Assembly (NCBI RefSeq): GCF_000373485.1
Contig: NZ_KB891576.1
Location: 62,001-126,000 of the forward strand
DNA: 64,000 nt
Origin: Dasania marina DSM 21967
GTDB taxonomy: Bacteria; Pseudomonadota; Gammaproteobacteria; Pseudomonadales; Dasaniaceae
Reading direction: 5' to 3'
The notes beneath the pieces are model-generated. The model was not told where the DNA came from. It ran no database searches and worked only from the letters and a program-made list of their open reading frames with translations. The stretch's first letter is position 1. Every line of letters starts with the position of its first letter. This document shows positions 1-10,068 of the stretch, piece after piece. The position numbers and the translations under genes are program-made.

Positions 1-792
1 CACCACAATACGGTTGCTACCTTGACGCTGTACCAACGGCTCTGACACGCCCAATTCGTTAACGCGGTTGCGCAGCGTGGTTAAGTTTTGGCTTACGGCG
101 TAGTCTGTAATCTCTTTGATTTTGGATTCGGAAATCATCCAACGCAATTGAAAGCTGTTGTCACTATTATTATCTTCGCGCACTAACTCGGGGTATTCGC
201 TGCGAATTTTTTTACTGGCTTGCTGACGTAACTCTTCGGTTTTAAATTTACCGACAATAAATCCGCCCTGCTTATCTAAGCTTACAAAGCCGCGAATCTT
301 TTCTTCCCGCAGCTGCCGCTTAATACCGGCATTATAAATTTCCATGCGCTTAGCCAGCGCCGCTTGGGTATCCACTTCTAATAAAAAGTGTACCCCGCCG
401 CTTAAGTCCAAGCCCAATTTCATAGGCTCTGCGCCCCAGCTGCTTAACCAGTCGGGGGTAGTGGTGGCCAGATTTAAGGCCACCACATAGCCGTCACCCA
501 AGGCGCGCTGTATCACGCTCTGGGCGTGCAATTGATCATCCCTATGCTGTAAACGAATTAAGGCGTTTTTGGCATTATCGCCTATCTCTTCACCAAAATA
601 AGCGATATCAGCCTCTTGCAGGGCTAGCGTGACACGGCTTAGCGCCTTGTCATCGATTAAGGTGGTACTACTGTCACCGGATATTTGCACCGCCGGGTCG
701 GGGACATATAGATTGGGTGCGGCATAAAAGAAACCCACGCTGACAACAAACGCTATCAGCAGGTATTTCCAAAGAGGGTATGTATTTAGCAT
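1..792 (-). CDS. secD: Protein translocase subunit SecD, N-terminal part (runs off the window)
   Basis: Reading the minus strand from an ATG at 792 gives an open frame of 264 codons to the window edge. The N-terminus (MLNTYPLWKYLLIAF...) is a membrane segment followed by the DPAVQISG stretch typical of SecD, and later the LGLDLSGGVHFLLEV motif of the first periplasmic domain. SecD works with SecF and YajC at the Sec translocon, using the proton or sodium gradient to pull exported proteins across the inner membrane. GGAAC before the ATG is a plausible ribosome site. The C-terminal membrane domain lies outside the window. SecD normally follows yajC; here the next gene upstream is purL, which is unusual. 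Confidence 0.93.
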   Translation of the reverse strand, partial: MLNTYPLWKYLLIAFVVSVGFFYAAPNLYVPDPAVQISGDSSTTLIDDKALSRVTLALQEADIAYFGEEIGDNAKNALIRLQHRDDQLHAQSVIQRALGDGYVVALNLATTTPDWLSSWGAEPMKLGLDLSGGVHFLLEVDTQAALAKRMEIYNAGIKRQLREEKIRGFVSLDKQGGFIVGKFKTEELRQQASKKIRSEYPELVREDNNSDNSFQLRWMISESKIKEITDYAVSQNLTTLRNRVNELGVSEPLVQRQGSNRIVV

Positions 793-878
793 AACTGTTC
801 CATTATTAGCGCCGCCTTTATAGCCGCGCCCTAGTTGTTCTTTTTTATTAATGCCTTACGGCGCTTTATAAAATAGGC

Positions 879-3800
879 TTAGCCCACCCAAACCCGCGCA
901 TTGCGGAATAGACGCATCCAAGCGCCGTCTTCATCCCACTCATCAGGCTGCCACGAGTTTTGCACGGCGCGGAATACGCGCTCGGGGTGCGGCATCATGA
1001 TAGTGACACGGCCATCGGCGCTGCTAACTGCACTAATACCTTCCGGTGAACCGTTGGGGTTGGCAGGGTAACGCTCGGTGACTTGTAGGTGGTTATCGAT
1101 ATAACGCATACCTACGTGATCAGTTTCGGCCAAGGCTTGCTGCTGCTTATCACTGCTAAACTCAGCGCGGCCCTCACCGTGAGCAATCGCTACCGGCATA
1201 TACGAGCCAGCCATCCCCTTCAGTAATATGGAGGGTGATTGTTGAATTTCAACCAGTGCCACTCGCGCCTCAAATTGCTCAGAGCTATTGCGTACAAAAC
1301 GCGGCCAGTGATCGGCACCGGGGATAAGGCTCTTAAGGTTGGACATCATCTGGCAACCATTACACACCCCCAAGCTAAAGGTGTCTTCGCGGTGGAAGAA
1401 AGTTTCGAACTGGTCACGGGCGCGCTTGTTAAACAAGATGGTCTTGGCCCAGCCTTCACCGGCCCCCAATACATCACCGTAGGAGAAACCACCACAGGCA
1501 GCTAAACCTCTAAATTCATCTAGGGTGACACGACCCGATAAGATGTCGCTCATGTGTACATCTACCGCAGTAAAACCGGCCTTATCAAAGGCCGCTGCCA
1601 TTTCCATTTGGCCGTTTACGCCCTGCTCACGCAGTATCGCCACTTTGGGCTTGTTACGTTTTTTGAGGAACTTAGCGGCCACATCTTTATTGGGGTCGTA
1701 GCTAAGCTGGGTAGAAAGGCCGGGGTTATCCTCGCTGATTAACGCAAACTCTTGCTCAGCACACTCGGGGTTATCGCGTAGCGCCTGTATACGGTAGCTA
1801 ACCTCAGACCACATTTGCTGGTAGTGGCTGCGGGGCTGGCTAAGCAGCACGTTATCACCGCGGCTAATCGTGATTTGATCGTCTTCATTGACCTCACCGA
1901 TAAGCTTAACCGCATCGGCCAAGCCCTGATCGGCAAAGGCTTTGATTACACTTTTTAAGCTGCGGCGCTTCACTTGCAATACCGCGCCCAGCTCTTCGTT
2001 AAACAGCACGGCTAAGTCCTGCTCACCCAGCGCCTTGATATCGATAGTGATACCGCAATGGCCAGCAAAGGCCATTTCACAAAGCGTGGTAAACAAGCCA
2101 CCGTCAGATCTATCGTGATAGGCGATGGCCCACTCTTTAGCCAACACCTTTTGCATGGCATTGAAAAACCCTTTTAAATGCTCGGGGTTGTCGACATCAG
2201 CAGCGCTATCACCAATTTGGTTATACACCTGCGCTAAGCAGCTGGCCCCTAAACGGTTTTTACCTAGGCCTAAGTCGATTAACAGTAAATCACTATTACC
2301 GAGGTCGGTGCGCAATTGCGGGGTAAGCGATAACCGCACATCGGTAACCGGGCTAAACGCCGAAATCACTACTGACATGGGCGAGGTTACCGTCTTGGTA
2401 TGGTTGCCCGCCTCCCAAGTGGTTTGCATAGACATAGAGTCTTTACCTACCGGGATAGTCAGGCCCAAAGCCGGACATAACTCCATGCCTACCGCTTTGA
2501 CGGTGTCATACAGCTTTTCGTCTTCACCGGGGTGGCCTGCGGCACACATCCAGTTGGCGGATAATTTAATGTCTTTAATATCACCTATGGCACTACAGGC
2601 GATATTGGTTAGCGCCTCGCCTACTGCCATACGGCCTGAGGCCGGCGCATTGATTAACGCCATAGGGGTACGCTCACCCATGGCCATGGTTTCACCGGCA
2701 TAGCTATCATAGGAAACCGTAGTCACCGCGCTGTCGGCTACCGGCACCTGCCAAGGGCCCACCATTTGATCTCTGGCGACCATGCCGGTAATGCTGCGAT
2801 CACCGATGGTAATCAAAAAGTTTTTGCTGGCCACAGTAGGCAGCTTGAGTATGCGTTCGGCAGCCTCCTCTAGTTCGACAAAACGGCTGTTAAACTTCAC
2901 CCCTTTTACTTTAATGCGATCTAACATGCGATGCATTTTCGGTGCCTTGCCAAACAGTACTGACATGGGTAAATCAACCGGGTTGTTTTCGAAATGGCTA
3001 TCGCCCACCCGTAGATGCTTCTCATCGGTGGCCTCGCCCACTACCGCATAAGGGCAGCGCTCGCGCTCACAAATTTGTTCAAAGGTCGCTAGGTCTTCGG
3101 GCTTCACCGCCAACACATAGCGCTCTTGCGATTCATTACACCAAATCGCTAGGGGCGACATACCCGGTTCGTCGTTGGCTACGTTGCGCAACTCAAAGTT
3201 ACCGCCGCGATTGCCGTCTTTAACTAACTCGGGGAAGGCGTTAGATAATCCACCGGCACCGACATCGTGAATAAAAGCTATGGGCGTGTTCTCGCCCATA
3301 GCCCAGCAGCGATCTATCACCTCTTGGCAGCGACGCTCCATTTCTGGGTTTTGACGCTGTACCGAGGCAAAGTCTAAATCTTCGGTAGAGCTACCCGAAG
3401 CCATGCTGGAAGCGGCACCACCGCCCAAACCAATTTGCATGGCAGGGCCGCCTAGGGCAATCAACTTACAGCCGGCGGGGAATTCAGTTTTTATCACGTG
3501 TTCGGCTTTGATGTTGCCGTAACCACCGGCAATCATAATAGGCTTGTGGTAACCGCGACGCTCTATGCCGGCTGGGCCATTGACGGTTTCTTCATAGGTA
3601 CGGAAGTAACCACATAAGTTGGGACGGCCAAACTCATTATTAAAGGCCGCGCCACCGACGGGACCCTCTATCATAATATCCAGCGCCGAAACGATACGCT
3701 CAGGTTTGCCGTAATTCAGCTCCCAGGGCTGGTTAAACTCGGGAAGATGTAGGTTGGACACGGTAAAACCCGTAAGGCCTACCTTGGGCTTAGAGCCCTT

Positions 3801-4769
3801 TCCCACCGCGCCTTCGTCGCGTATCTCACCACCAGAGCCAGTACCTGCGCCCGAGAAAGGGGCTATCGCTGTGGGATGGTTATGGGTTTCCACCTTCATT
3901 AACAGGTGTATATCTTCGTGGTGGTAGTTGTAAGTATAGGTTTCGGGGTCGGGGTAAAAACGCCCGCCTTTGCTACCGGCAACCACTGCGGCATTATCGG
4001 AGTAAGCCGACAAGACATTTTCACCGCCCAATTCGTTGGTGTTTTTTATCATGCTAAACAGCGAGTGCTTTTGCTTCTTGCCGTTAATCGTCCAGCTGGC
4101 ATTAAAAATTTTGTGGCGGCAATGCTCGGAGTTAGCTTGCGCAAACATCATCAGCTCTACATCGCTGGGGTTGCGCCCCAAGCCTTTAAAGCTCTCAAGC
4201 AAGTAATCAATTTCATCATCGGCCAAGGCTAGGCCCAACTCTTCATTAGCTTTAACCAATGCTTTGCGGCCGCCTTTAAGCATATTAACGGTGGCCATAG
4301 GCGCAGGCTGTTCGTGCTCAAACAAAACCTTAGCATGATCCAACTTGGTATATACCGCCTCTACCATGCGGTCATGTATCAGTGATTTGATTAAATCTGC
4401 CTGTTCAGACTTTAAGCTCTTCTTGCCTATAATGGTAAAGGCTATGCCGCGCTCTATACGCTTCACCGCTTTTAAACCACAGTTGTGAGCAATATCGGTG
4501 GCCTTACTGGACCAGGGGGAAATAGTACCGGGGCGTGGCAACACTAAAAATAATAGGCCTTCGGCCTCAGCCGCTTTAGCTTTGGGGCCGTAGCTAAGCA
4601 GCTTCTCTAAAACTTTTTGTTTGGTTTTAGGTAGGTCGCCGTCTAGGTCGGAAAAGTGGACGAACTCTGCGTAAATACCTTCTAGGCCGGGAATGGACTT
4701 TGTGAGTTGAGCAACAAGCTTTTCGATACGAAACTCGGATAGTGCTGGGGCGCCACGGTTTATCAGCAT
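879..4769 (-). CDS. purL: Phosphoribosylformylglycinamidine synthase (FGAM synthase)
   Basis: This is the single-chain, 1296-residue proteobacterial PurL, which uses ATP and glutamine to convert FGAR to FGAM in de novo purine synthesis in the cytoplasm. The N-terminal linker domain is followed by two AIRS-like ATP-binding halves (for example [28 protein letters not shown] and the later [25 protein letters not shown] region). A class I glutamine amidotransferase domain closes the protein, with the nucleophile Cys at about 1136 in GVCNGCQMM and the catalytic His/Glu in the PHPERVFR segment near the C-terminus. The length is that of the E. coli enzyme. mltF lies divergently upstream and tadA beyond it, as in E. 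coli. No damage seen. Confidence 0.98.
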   Translation of the reverse strand: MLINRGAPALSEFRIEKLVAQLTKSIPGLEGIYAEFVHFSDLDGDLPKTKQKVLEKLLSYGPKAKAAEAEGLLFLVLPRPGTISPWSSKATDIAHNCGLKAVKRIERGIAFTIIGKKSLKSEQADLIKSLIHDRMVEAVYTKLDHAKVLFEHEQPAPMATVNMLKGGRKALVKANEELGLALADDEIDYLLESFKGLGRNPSDVELMMFAQANSEHCRHKIFNASWTINGKKQKHSLFSMIKNTNELGGENVLSAYSDNAAVVAGSKGGRFYPDPETYTYNYHHEDIHLLMKVETHNHPTAIAPFSGAGTGSGGEIRDEGAVGKGSKPKVGLTGFTVSNLHLPEFNQPWELNYGKPERIVSALDIMIEGPVGGAAFNNEFGRPNLCGYFRTYEETVNGPAGIERRGYHKPIMIAGGYGNIKAEHVIKTEFPAGCKLIALGGPAMQIGLGGGAASSMASGSSTEDLDFASVQRQNPEMERRCQEVIDRCWAMGENTPIAFIHDVGAGGLSNAFPELVKDGNRGGNFELRNVANDEPGMSPLAIWCNESQERYVLAVKPEDLATFEQICERERCPYAVVGEATDEKHLRVGDSHFENNPVDLPMSVLFGKAPKMHRMLDRIKVKGVKFNSRFVELEEAAERILKLPTVASKNFLITIGDRSITGMVARDQMVGPWQVPVADSAVTTVSYDSYAGETMAMGERTPMALINAPASGRMAVGEALTNIACSAIGDIKDIKLSANWMCAAGHPGEDEKLYDTVKAVGMELCPALGLTIPVGKDSMSMQTTWEAGNHTKTVTSPMSVVISAFSPVTDVRLSLTPQLRTDLGNSDLLLIDLGLGKNRLGASCLAQVYNQIGDSAADVDNPEHLKGFFNAMQKVLAKEWAIAYHDRSDGGLFTTLCEMAFAGHCGITIDIKALGEQDLAVLFNEELGAVLQVKRRSLKSVIKAFADQGLADAVKLIGEVNEDDQITISRGDNVLLSQPRSHYQQMWSEVSYRIQALRDNPECAEQEFALISEDNPGLSTQLSYDPNKDVAAKFLKKRNKPKVAILREQGVNGQMEMAAAFDKAGFTAVDVHMSDILSGRVTLDEFRGLAACGGFSYGDVLGAGEGWAKTILFNKRARDQFETFFHREDTFSLGVCNGCQMMSNLKSLIPGADHWPRFVRNSSEQFEARVALVEIQQSPSILLKGMAGSYMPVAIAHGEGRAEFSSDKQQQALAETDHVGMRYIDNHLQVTERYPANPNGSPEGISAVSSADGRVTIMMPHPERVFRAVQNSWQPDEWDEDGAWMRLFRNARVWVG

Positions 4770-4974
4770 GCTGAATTCATTCCTTCCTGAGGGGAGTTAT
4801 AAAAAGCCCTCATTCTACTCGATTTCTCACAAAAGAGTTATGTTTCTGTCAGCCTAATTAAGGTGCTAAACCCTAGCATTTGCCCAAATAGCAGTGACAC
4901 AACTAAAACACTGTACACTTTTTCAACAATCATAGGCCGATACAAGCCCAAGCAAGGCTGCTAAAATAAGCAGC

Positions 4975-6435
4975 ATGCACTCACAATTATTCTCACTATG
5001 CACAACCACGCTAGCTAGCCCCCTACGCTACACGCTTAGCTACCTGTGCTTAGTGTTTTTATTAACGGCCTGCCATAGCGACTCAAGCACTCACGACCCC
5101 AAAACTCAGCTTAAAGTTGTTACCCGCAATGGCCTAACCACTTACTACCAAGATAAAGACGGCCCCACCGGTTTTGAATATGAATTAGTTAAACGCTACG
5201 CTGATTCGCAAAACCTAGAGTTGGAATTTGTCTCTGTACACAGCCTGGACGATATTTTTTCCGCACTGCGCGAAAACCGCGCCGACCTAGCCGCAGCCGG
5301 CCTAACCATTACCCCAGAGCGACAGCAACAGTGGTTATTCTCACCCTCTTATTTAGATGTGCAGCAGTGGCTAATCTACAACCGTAAAACTCACCTCAAA
5401 CCCAAAACCATAGCCGACCTTATCGGCACCCGCATCGTAATTATGACCAGTAGCAGCCACGGCGAAATTTTACAGCAGCTACAGCAACAGCACCCAGAGC
5501 TAAGCTGGCACGCAGCGCCCGATGCTGAAACTATCGATTTGCTAGACATGGTCGCTAACGGCGAAAGTGATTACACCATCATCGACTCTAATGACTTTAT
5601 CGCCAACCGCGGTTTTTACCCCACCCTGCGCTCGGCCTTTGAGCTGGGGCAGCCAGGGCAGCTAGCATGGGCACTACCCAACAATGCTCACAGTAATCAA
5701 CGAATGGCGTCCTTAGAGGCTTTTTTTAAAGAGATTATGGAAGACGGCACTCTGCAACAATTGCAGGAGCGTTTTTACAGCCACGCCGAAGAGCAAAAAC
5801 AAGTTAGCACTAATACCTTTGCCAAAGCCGTGGAGAGCAAGCTACCCCAGTATCGTGAGCTGATAGAAAAAACCGCGCAACAATACGGCATGGACTGGCG
5901 CTTACTGGCCTCTATTAGCTATCAGGAATCACATTGGAACCCACGTGCCCGCTCGCCCACCGGCGTACGCGGCATGATGATGCTTACCCAGGGCACCGCC
6001 AGAGAAATGAATATTATTAACCGCGTGGATGTAGAGCAAAGCCTAAAAGGCGGCGCGGCTTATTATAAAAAAATAAAACGTAAACTACCCCGAGCGATTA
6101 AAGAACCCGATAGAAGCTGGTTTGCTCTGGCGGCCTATAACCTAGGCCTAGGACATATCAAAGACGTGAGAAAAATAACCCAACAACAAGGTGGCAACCA
6201 CAACCAATGGGCCGATCTAAAAACTCGCCTACCGCTGCTACAAAAACGCAATTGGTATAGAAACACCAAATACGGTTACGCCCGCGGCCAAGAGGCCCTA
6301 ACCTATGTGCAAAACATACGGCATTATTATAATTATTTACAGTGGTCGGAACTCAGCCAAAATCGCACCCCGCCGCCGAAACAAATGGATCAATATTTAC
6401 CGGAAAGTTTACTGGGAAGTTTTGATGCGTTATAA
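4975..6435 (+). CDS. mltF: Membrane-bound lytic murein transglycosylase F
   Basis: A 486-residue lipoprotein with the MltF architecture. The N-terminus has a hydrophobic signal ending in a lipobox (LLTAC, about residues 29-33). A periplasmic solute-binding-like domain of SBP family 3 type follows (about 45-275, with FEYELVKRYADSQ and ADLAAAGLTITPERQQQW). The C-terminal SLT domain (about 290-450) carries the catalytic Glu at about 318 in SYQESHWNP, then GVRGMMMLTQGTA and AAYNLGLGHI. It cleaves peptidoglycan glycan strands to 1,6-anhydromuropeptides at the outer membrane, and the SBP-like domain is a regulatory module. The purL-mltF-tadA neighbourhood supports the name. It is transcribed divergently from purL across about 200 bp. 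Confidence 0.95.
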   Translation: MHSQLFSLCTTTLASPLRYTLSYLCLVFLLTACHSDSSTHDPKTQLKVVTRNGLTTYYQDKDGPTGFEYELVKRYADSQNLELEFVSVHSLDDIFSALRENRADLAAAGLTITPERQQQWLFSPSYLDVQQWLIYNRKTHLKPKTIADLIGTRIVIMTSSSHGEILQQLQQQHPELSWHAAPDAETIDLLDMVANGESDYTIIDSNDFIANRGFYPTLRSAFELGQPGQLAWALPNNAHSNQRMASLEAFFKEIMEDGTLQQLQERFYSHAEEQKQVSTNTFAKAVESKLPQYRELIEKTAQQYGMDWRLLASISYQESHWNPRARSPTGVRGMMMLTQGTAREMNIINRVDVEQSLKGGAAYYKKIKRKLPRAIKEPDRSWFALAAYNLGLGHIKDVRKITQQQGGNHNQWADLKTRLPLLQKRNWYRNTKYGYARGQEALTYVQNIRHYYNYLQWSELSQNRTPPPKQMDQYLPESLLGSFDAL

Positions 6436-6445
6436 AAAAGTCTAT

Positions 6446-6528
6446 AGCTCCTAGTCTATAGTCGCTAGTAAAAGCAGGACTCCGGTTTTCACCGGAGTGA
6501 CGATTCTAGCGACTACAAACTAGGAACT
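6446..6528. repeat. Palindromic intergenic element overlapping the tadA 3' region
   Basis: Two 23-bp arms at 6446-6468 and 6506-6528 are inverted copies with only 3 mismatches. They flank a small hairpin with 8-bp stems (ACTCCGGT / ACCGGAGT, loop TTTC) at 6479-6498. The 9-mer AGTCGCTAG or its complement (CTAGCGACT) appears at least four times between 6460 and 6550, and the last copies lie inside the final codons and stop of tadA. It could act as a shared terminator for the convergent mltF and tadA, or be a small mobile palindromic unit. A weaker look-alike lies around 14195-14215. Confidence 0.6.
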
Positions 6529-6533
6529 AGCGA

Positions 6534-7019
6534 CTATTCTCTAGCGACTTTCTTTTTATCCGCACGCCGCTTTTTAAAAAACGCACTGAGCATAACCCCG
6601 CATTCTTCTGCCAACACGCCGCCCTGATACTCGACTTTGTGATTTAAGTATTCATTGTCAAATACACAGGGATTACTGACCACCACTCCAGCCTTGGGCT
6701 CGGTAGCGCCATACACTATACGACCAATCCGGGCATGAACAATGGCCCCCGCACACATGGTGCAGGGCTCTAAGGTAATGTATAAGGTGGAATTAGGTAG
6801 GCGGTAATTGGCTTGTTGCTGGGCAGCATCACGCATAGCCATTACCTCAGCATGAGCGGTGGGGTCGTTACGACTAATAGGGCAGTTATAGCCCTGCCCC
6901 AATAGCTGATCATCGGCTACCAGTACCGCGCCTACGGGCACTTCACCTAGGGCAGCACCTTGCTCAGCTAGGGCCAAAGCCTTGGCCATCCAATATTCAT
7001 CACTACTCAACGCCAGCAC
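6534..7019 (-). CDS. tadA: tRNA-specific adenosine deaminase
   Basis: TadA deaminates A34 to inosine in the anticodon of tRNA-Arg(ACG). The cytidine/deoxycytidylate deaminase fold is clear: EVPVGAVLV near the N-terminus, the zinc and proton-shuttle motif PTAHAE, and the second zinc motif PCTMCAGA. Downstream come GRIVYGATEPKAGVV and a basic C-terminal tail. The frame opens at a GTG at 7019; a TTG three codons in (spaced better from AGAGG) or the ATG at about 6989 are alternatives, but DEYWMAKALALA aligns with the N-terminal helix of E. coli TadA, so the start should be upstream of that ATG. The last few codons are built from the palindromic element at 6446-6550. Confidence 0.95.
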   Translation of the reverse strand: MLALSSDEYWMAKALALAEQGAALGEVPVGAVLVADDQLLGQGYNCPISRNDPTAHAEVMAMRDAAQQQANYRLPNSTLYITLEPCTMCAGAIVHARIGRIVYGATEPKAGVVVSNPCVFDNEYLNHKVEYQGGVLAEECGVMLSAFFKKRRADKKKVARE

Positions 7020-7132
7020 ACCTCTTACACAGACACCATTAAAAGGTGGATCATAACAAGCAAGCGCCCGTTAAAATAGCCACTTAACCTTGCGCATCAG
7101 TAACAACGCAGGCATTAAAAAGTAGCAACACA

Positions 7133-7675
7133 TTATGGAGACTCTCTAATCACCTGCCTAGCCACAGTTAATAACTGCGAATCCATACTCAAATTTGCCT
7201 TTTGCGCGCGAGCCTGGAAAACATCAAAGCGCATACGATTATCCACCTTAATAAAATTAATAATACCCGGCCCCTGCTGATTAACTAGCTCGGTCACCGT
7301 CACTACAGGTTGCAGCGCTAGTTGGGATATAATTTTGTGTTTATTGCTCAGCTCAACGCCTGCCATATAAACTAGCTGTACTGAAGTAAGCTCAACACTA
7401 TCTAAACCACGATAAACAGAAAACGAGCGCCCCTCCGTCAAACGATCTGCAACTATATACTCTAATTCAGCCGCTAACACATCGTCACCCAATATCAGCA
7501 TTATCACGGGATCATCGCTATTCGCAAAAACCTCTGACGGCCAACGAATATAGCTACAAAACTTATATAAAAAAGCGGCTTTAATACGCGTTTCTACCGA
7601 AACATTATCCGCCCAACTGACACTCAAAAAACTAATAAGTAGAATGCTGCATGCGCTGACAACTCGCCTGCGCAT
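7133..7675 (-). CDS. YfiR-family (DUF4154) periplasmic protein
   Basis: A small exported protein, about 180 residues, with an N-terminal signal peptide (MRRRVVSACSILLISFLSVSWA). The mature part has the YfiR/DUF4154 signature: VETRIKAAFLYKFCSYIRWP near the start, a VIMLILGDD strand, and GIINFIKVDNRMRFDV in the C-terminal half. YfiR proteins are periplasmic and in Pseudomonas restrain the diguanylate cyclase YfiN; many family members instead sit beside TonB receptors or sensor kinases. The ATG at 7675 shares a base with the TAA of the receptor gene (TAATG), preceded by AGGTGGGG, so I prefer it to the upstream GTG at 7687. No cyclase or kinase accompanies it here, so its partner is unknown. Confidence 0.85.
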   Translation of the reverse strand: MRRRVVSACSILLISFLSVSWADNVSVETRIKAAFLYKFCSYIRWPSEVFANSDDPVIMLILGDDVLAAELEYIVADRLTEGRSFSVYRGLDSVELTSVQLVYMAGVELSNKHKIISQLALQPVVTVTELVNQQGPGIINFIKVDNRMRFDVFQARAQKANLSMDSQLLTVARQVIRESP

Positions 7676-9576
7676 TACAAACCCCACCTAAGCGATAGAT
7701 AAACACTGCGTTCAATTTCGCTGCGCGTAGGGCCAGCGCCAAATTCTGGATGCTGACCATCAAAAAGATTACGCCCCGTTACAGCTATCTCTACATTTTT
7801 TTGCCACTGCCAAGCTACGCGCATATCAACAGCCACATAGGCGGGCACCTCGGGCTGTGGCAAAGCGCCTACCCGGCGCACGGTAACATCCAATTGCGTC
7901 GTTCTACTCATATCCCACTGCGAACGCAGCGACCATTGATGGGAGGGGTCATTGCCCTCGCTCTCGCCATTATTGAGGTCGGTACTATCGGATTTCACAT
8001 CAAAACGCTGCTGCTGTATTAACAGCCCTGCATTTAATTGCCAATCATCGTTTGGCCGCCAACTACCCCAAGCTTCTACGCCCTGTGAGCGCCCCTCCAG
8101 ACCATTGGCAAGAGTAAACGGTCCTAAGCCATTAGACTCCACTGAACGCAAGTAATCATATTCGGCGTAAAACGTGCTTAGCGACCAGCTTACTGCCGCT
8201 AACGACTGGCGATAACCCAGTTCATAAACCTGTGCCGTTTCAGATCTAAAATCAGGGCCACCGGCAATTTGATAAGGCTTATCACCCGGAATAAAAAAAT
8301 CGCTATCTATACGCGAAGGCGTACGCACCGCACGCGATACCGCCCCCCAGAGTAATTGGCTGTTATCGATATTCCATGCCAACCTAGCTGCAGGCATAAA
8401 CTCTGTGCCCGAATACTCGTTGTGCTCTAGCCGTCCATCTAAGGTTGCCACCAAGGACGAGCTTAATTTAATTTCATCTTGAAAAAAAAGTGAATACCAT
8501 TCTAAGGTTTTAGTTGCCGGCAAAAAAGCCAACATGGCCGTATTATTAATATCGTCTTTAGCAACACGGTAGTCTGCGCCCCACTGCACACTGTGCGCCG
8601 CCAGTGGCTGAAAGTGATAGCGCAGCTCTATATACGAGCTGCGTAAATGTTCGGTAAAAATGCCGGGGTAATCTCTAGCGGTGTAATCATGGTAGGCCGT
8701 CATGGCAACGCCCTCATGGGCCCCCAATTGCCGCTGCCAATGCAGTATTATATTGGCACCAGAGGTTTCTTTATCGCCTGCGGCGGTTTGTTCTAAATCA
8801 CCTCTATAGGCATCGCCCTGTAATTGCAGGCTGTCGTCACCGTAGTCCCAATCTAAGCGAAAGCCGGTTTGCAGACTATCCCAACTATCTTCTTGTTCAC
8901 CACCATCAGCGCGCTCACTATGCTCTCTATCTGAAAGCTTGGCGTAGGCTCTATAATGCGCATTATCACCCAATTCACCGCCATGGCGCACAGCGGTGTT
9001 TCGCTCTACGTTACCGGCCCCCGCACTAATAAAACTACTTTGTGTATCGCCCGCCGGGCGAGTAATAATATTAATCACACCGTTAACCGCATTCGCCCCC
9101 CAGATAGCAGCGGCAGGGCCACTAATCACTTCTATGCGATCCACATCCGCCAGTAACACATCTTGAGCATCCCAAAAAACACCTGAAAACAGTGGCGTAT
9201 AAACCATACGGCCATCAATTAATACCTGTAATTTATTACTCACTGTGCCATTAAAACCACGAGCACTAATGGCGTAACTATTAGCATCAACTTGTGCTAC
9301 TTGTAGATTGGGGGCTAAACGTAAGGCTTCGGGTAAGCTTGTGGCGCCAGAACGGCGTATATCATTTTGCGTGATAACAAAAATAGCGGCTGGGGTATGC
9401 GAAAGTACCGATTGTTTTTTAGCGGCAGAGGTTATTTTTATATTCGCTAACTGCTCTAGGCTTAAATCGGCCAGCGACAATTGTTCAACAGCTTCATGGC
9501 TGGCAAAAGCCGACACTGATATCGGCAACACCATAAACAGATGCCAACATACTTTTTTTATATCACCCTGGAACAC
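7675..9576 (-). CDS. TonB-dependent outer-membrane receptor (CirA/BtuB-like)
   Basis: A 633-residue TonB-dependent receptor with a signal peptide (about residues 1-25). The plug domain is about residues 45-170: VITQNDIRRSGATSLPEALRLAPN, then ARGFNGTVSNKLQVLIDGR and RIEVISGPAAAIWGANAVNGVINIITR. A 22-strand-type barrel follows and ends in a terminal aromatic-containing strand (YLSLRWGL). Such receptors import siderophores, cobalamin or other scarce ligands using TonB energy; the ligand cannot be read from sequence. It is translationally coupled to the downstream YfiR-like gene, a pairing seen elsewhere. No Fur box or riboswitch was recognised upstream. Confidence 0.9.
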   Translation of the reverse strand: MFQGDIKKVCWHLFMVLPISVSAFASHEAVEQLSLADLSLEQLANIKITSAAKKQSVLSHTPAAIFVITQNDIRRSGATSLPEALRLAPNLQVAQVDANSYAISARGFNGTVSNKLQVLIDGRMVYTPLFSGVFWDAQDVLLADVDRIEVISGPAAAIWGANAVNGVINIITRPAGDTQSSFISAGAGNVERNTAVRHGGELGDNAHYRAYAKLSDREHSERADGGEQEDSWDSLQTGFRLDWDYGDDSLQLQGDAYRGDLEQTAAGDKETSGANIILHWQRQLGAHEGVAMTAYHDYTARDYPGIFTEHLRSSYIELRYHFQPLAAHSVQWGADYRVAKDDINNTAMLAFLPATKTLEWYSLFFQDEIKLSSSLVATLDGRLEHNEYSGTEFMPAARLAWNIDNSQLLWGAVSRAVRTPSRIDSDFFIPGDKPYQIAGGPDFRSETAQVYELGYRQSLAAVSWSLSTFYAEYDYLRSVESNGLGPFTLANGLEGRSQGVEAWGSWRPNDDWQLNAGLLIQQQRFDVKSDSTDLNNGESEGNDPSHQWSLRSQWDMSRTTQLDVTVRRVGALPQPEVPAYVAVDMRVAWQWQKNVEIAVTGRNLFDGQHPEFGAGPTRSEIERSVYLSLRWGL

Positions 9577-10068
9577 ACAAACATCTCCAGTCAGTTAACC
9601 ACGGCTACTACAATATGACTCAGTATGGGTCACATCGCTCAAAAAGCAAAAAAGGAGCGGGCTCTCATCTAATGGCCAAACTATCGAGTATCATTGCATT
9701 AACACTAATAATCTCAATGCAAGTATTAACCACTATACTGCAGAGGATTGCCCATCTTTGTGAGGGAGTGTCTACTTATGCTTTAGTAAAATTGGCTGCG
9801 GTACTTTCTCAAGGTTATTCAATTGAACTGTTTTTAAAATTACTCTGCAACAGTAGGAGGTATTGGAAACGCTTATTCTAGAGTCGAGTAACAGCCCAAA
9901 ACCCGCCTACTTATGCCTTATTTCTATTCGCTTATCCAGCACAGCTATGCTGCACGCTTGTATCAAATTTTTACAGCGAAATAGGGGAGAGATTTAAACA
10001 CAGGATATTACCCACCAACACCACTTAAGTTATCAACTTGGCCGAAAAGTGGGCAATAATTTATTTAA
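9577..10068. other. Intergenic region, no supported gene
   Basis: About 490 bp between the TonB receptor start and the 3' end of the FadB-like gene. It should hold the receptor promoter near 9577-9650. A short plus-strand open frame (9615-9881, hydrophobic start MAKLSSIIALTLIISM at 9672) is present, but the AGGAG is too far from that ATG and no family is recognised. The stretch 9935-9980 is AT-rich with small imperfect repeats. Nothing else is supported. Confidence 0.5.

Noticed and set aside
9615-9881. Small plus-strand ORF with a hydrophobic stretch
   Set aside because: No family resemblance, AGGAG too far from the inner ATG, and the frame lies in promoter-like DNA of the receptor gene.
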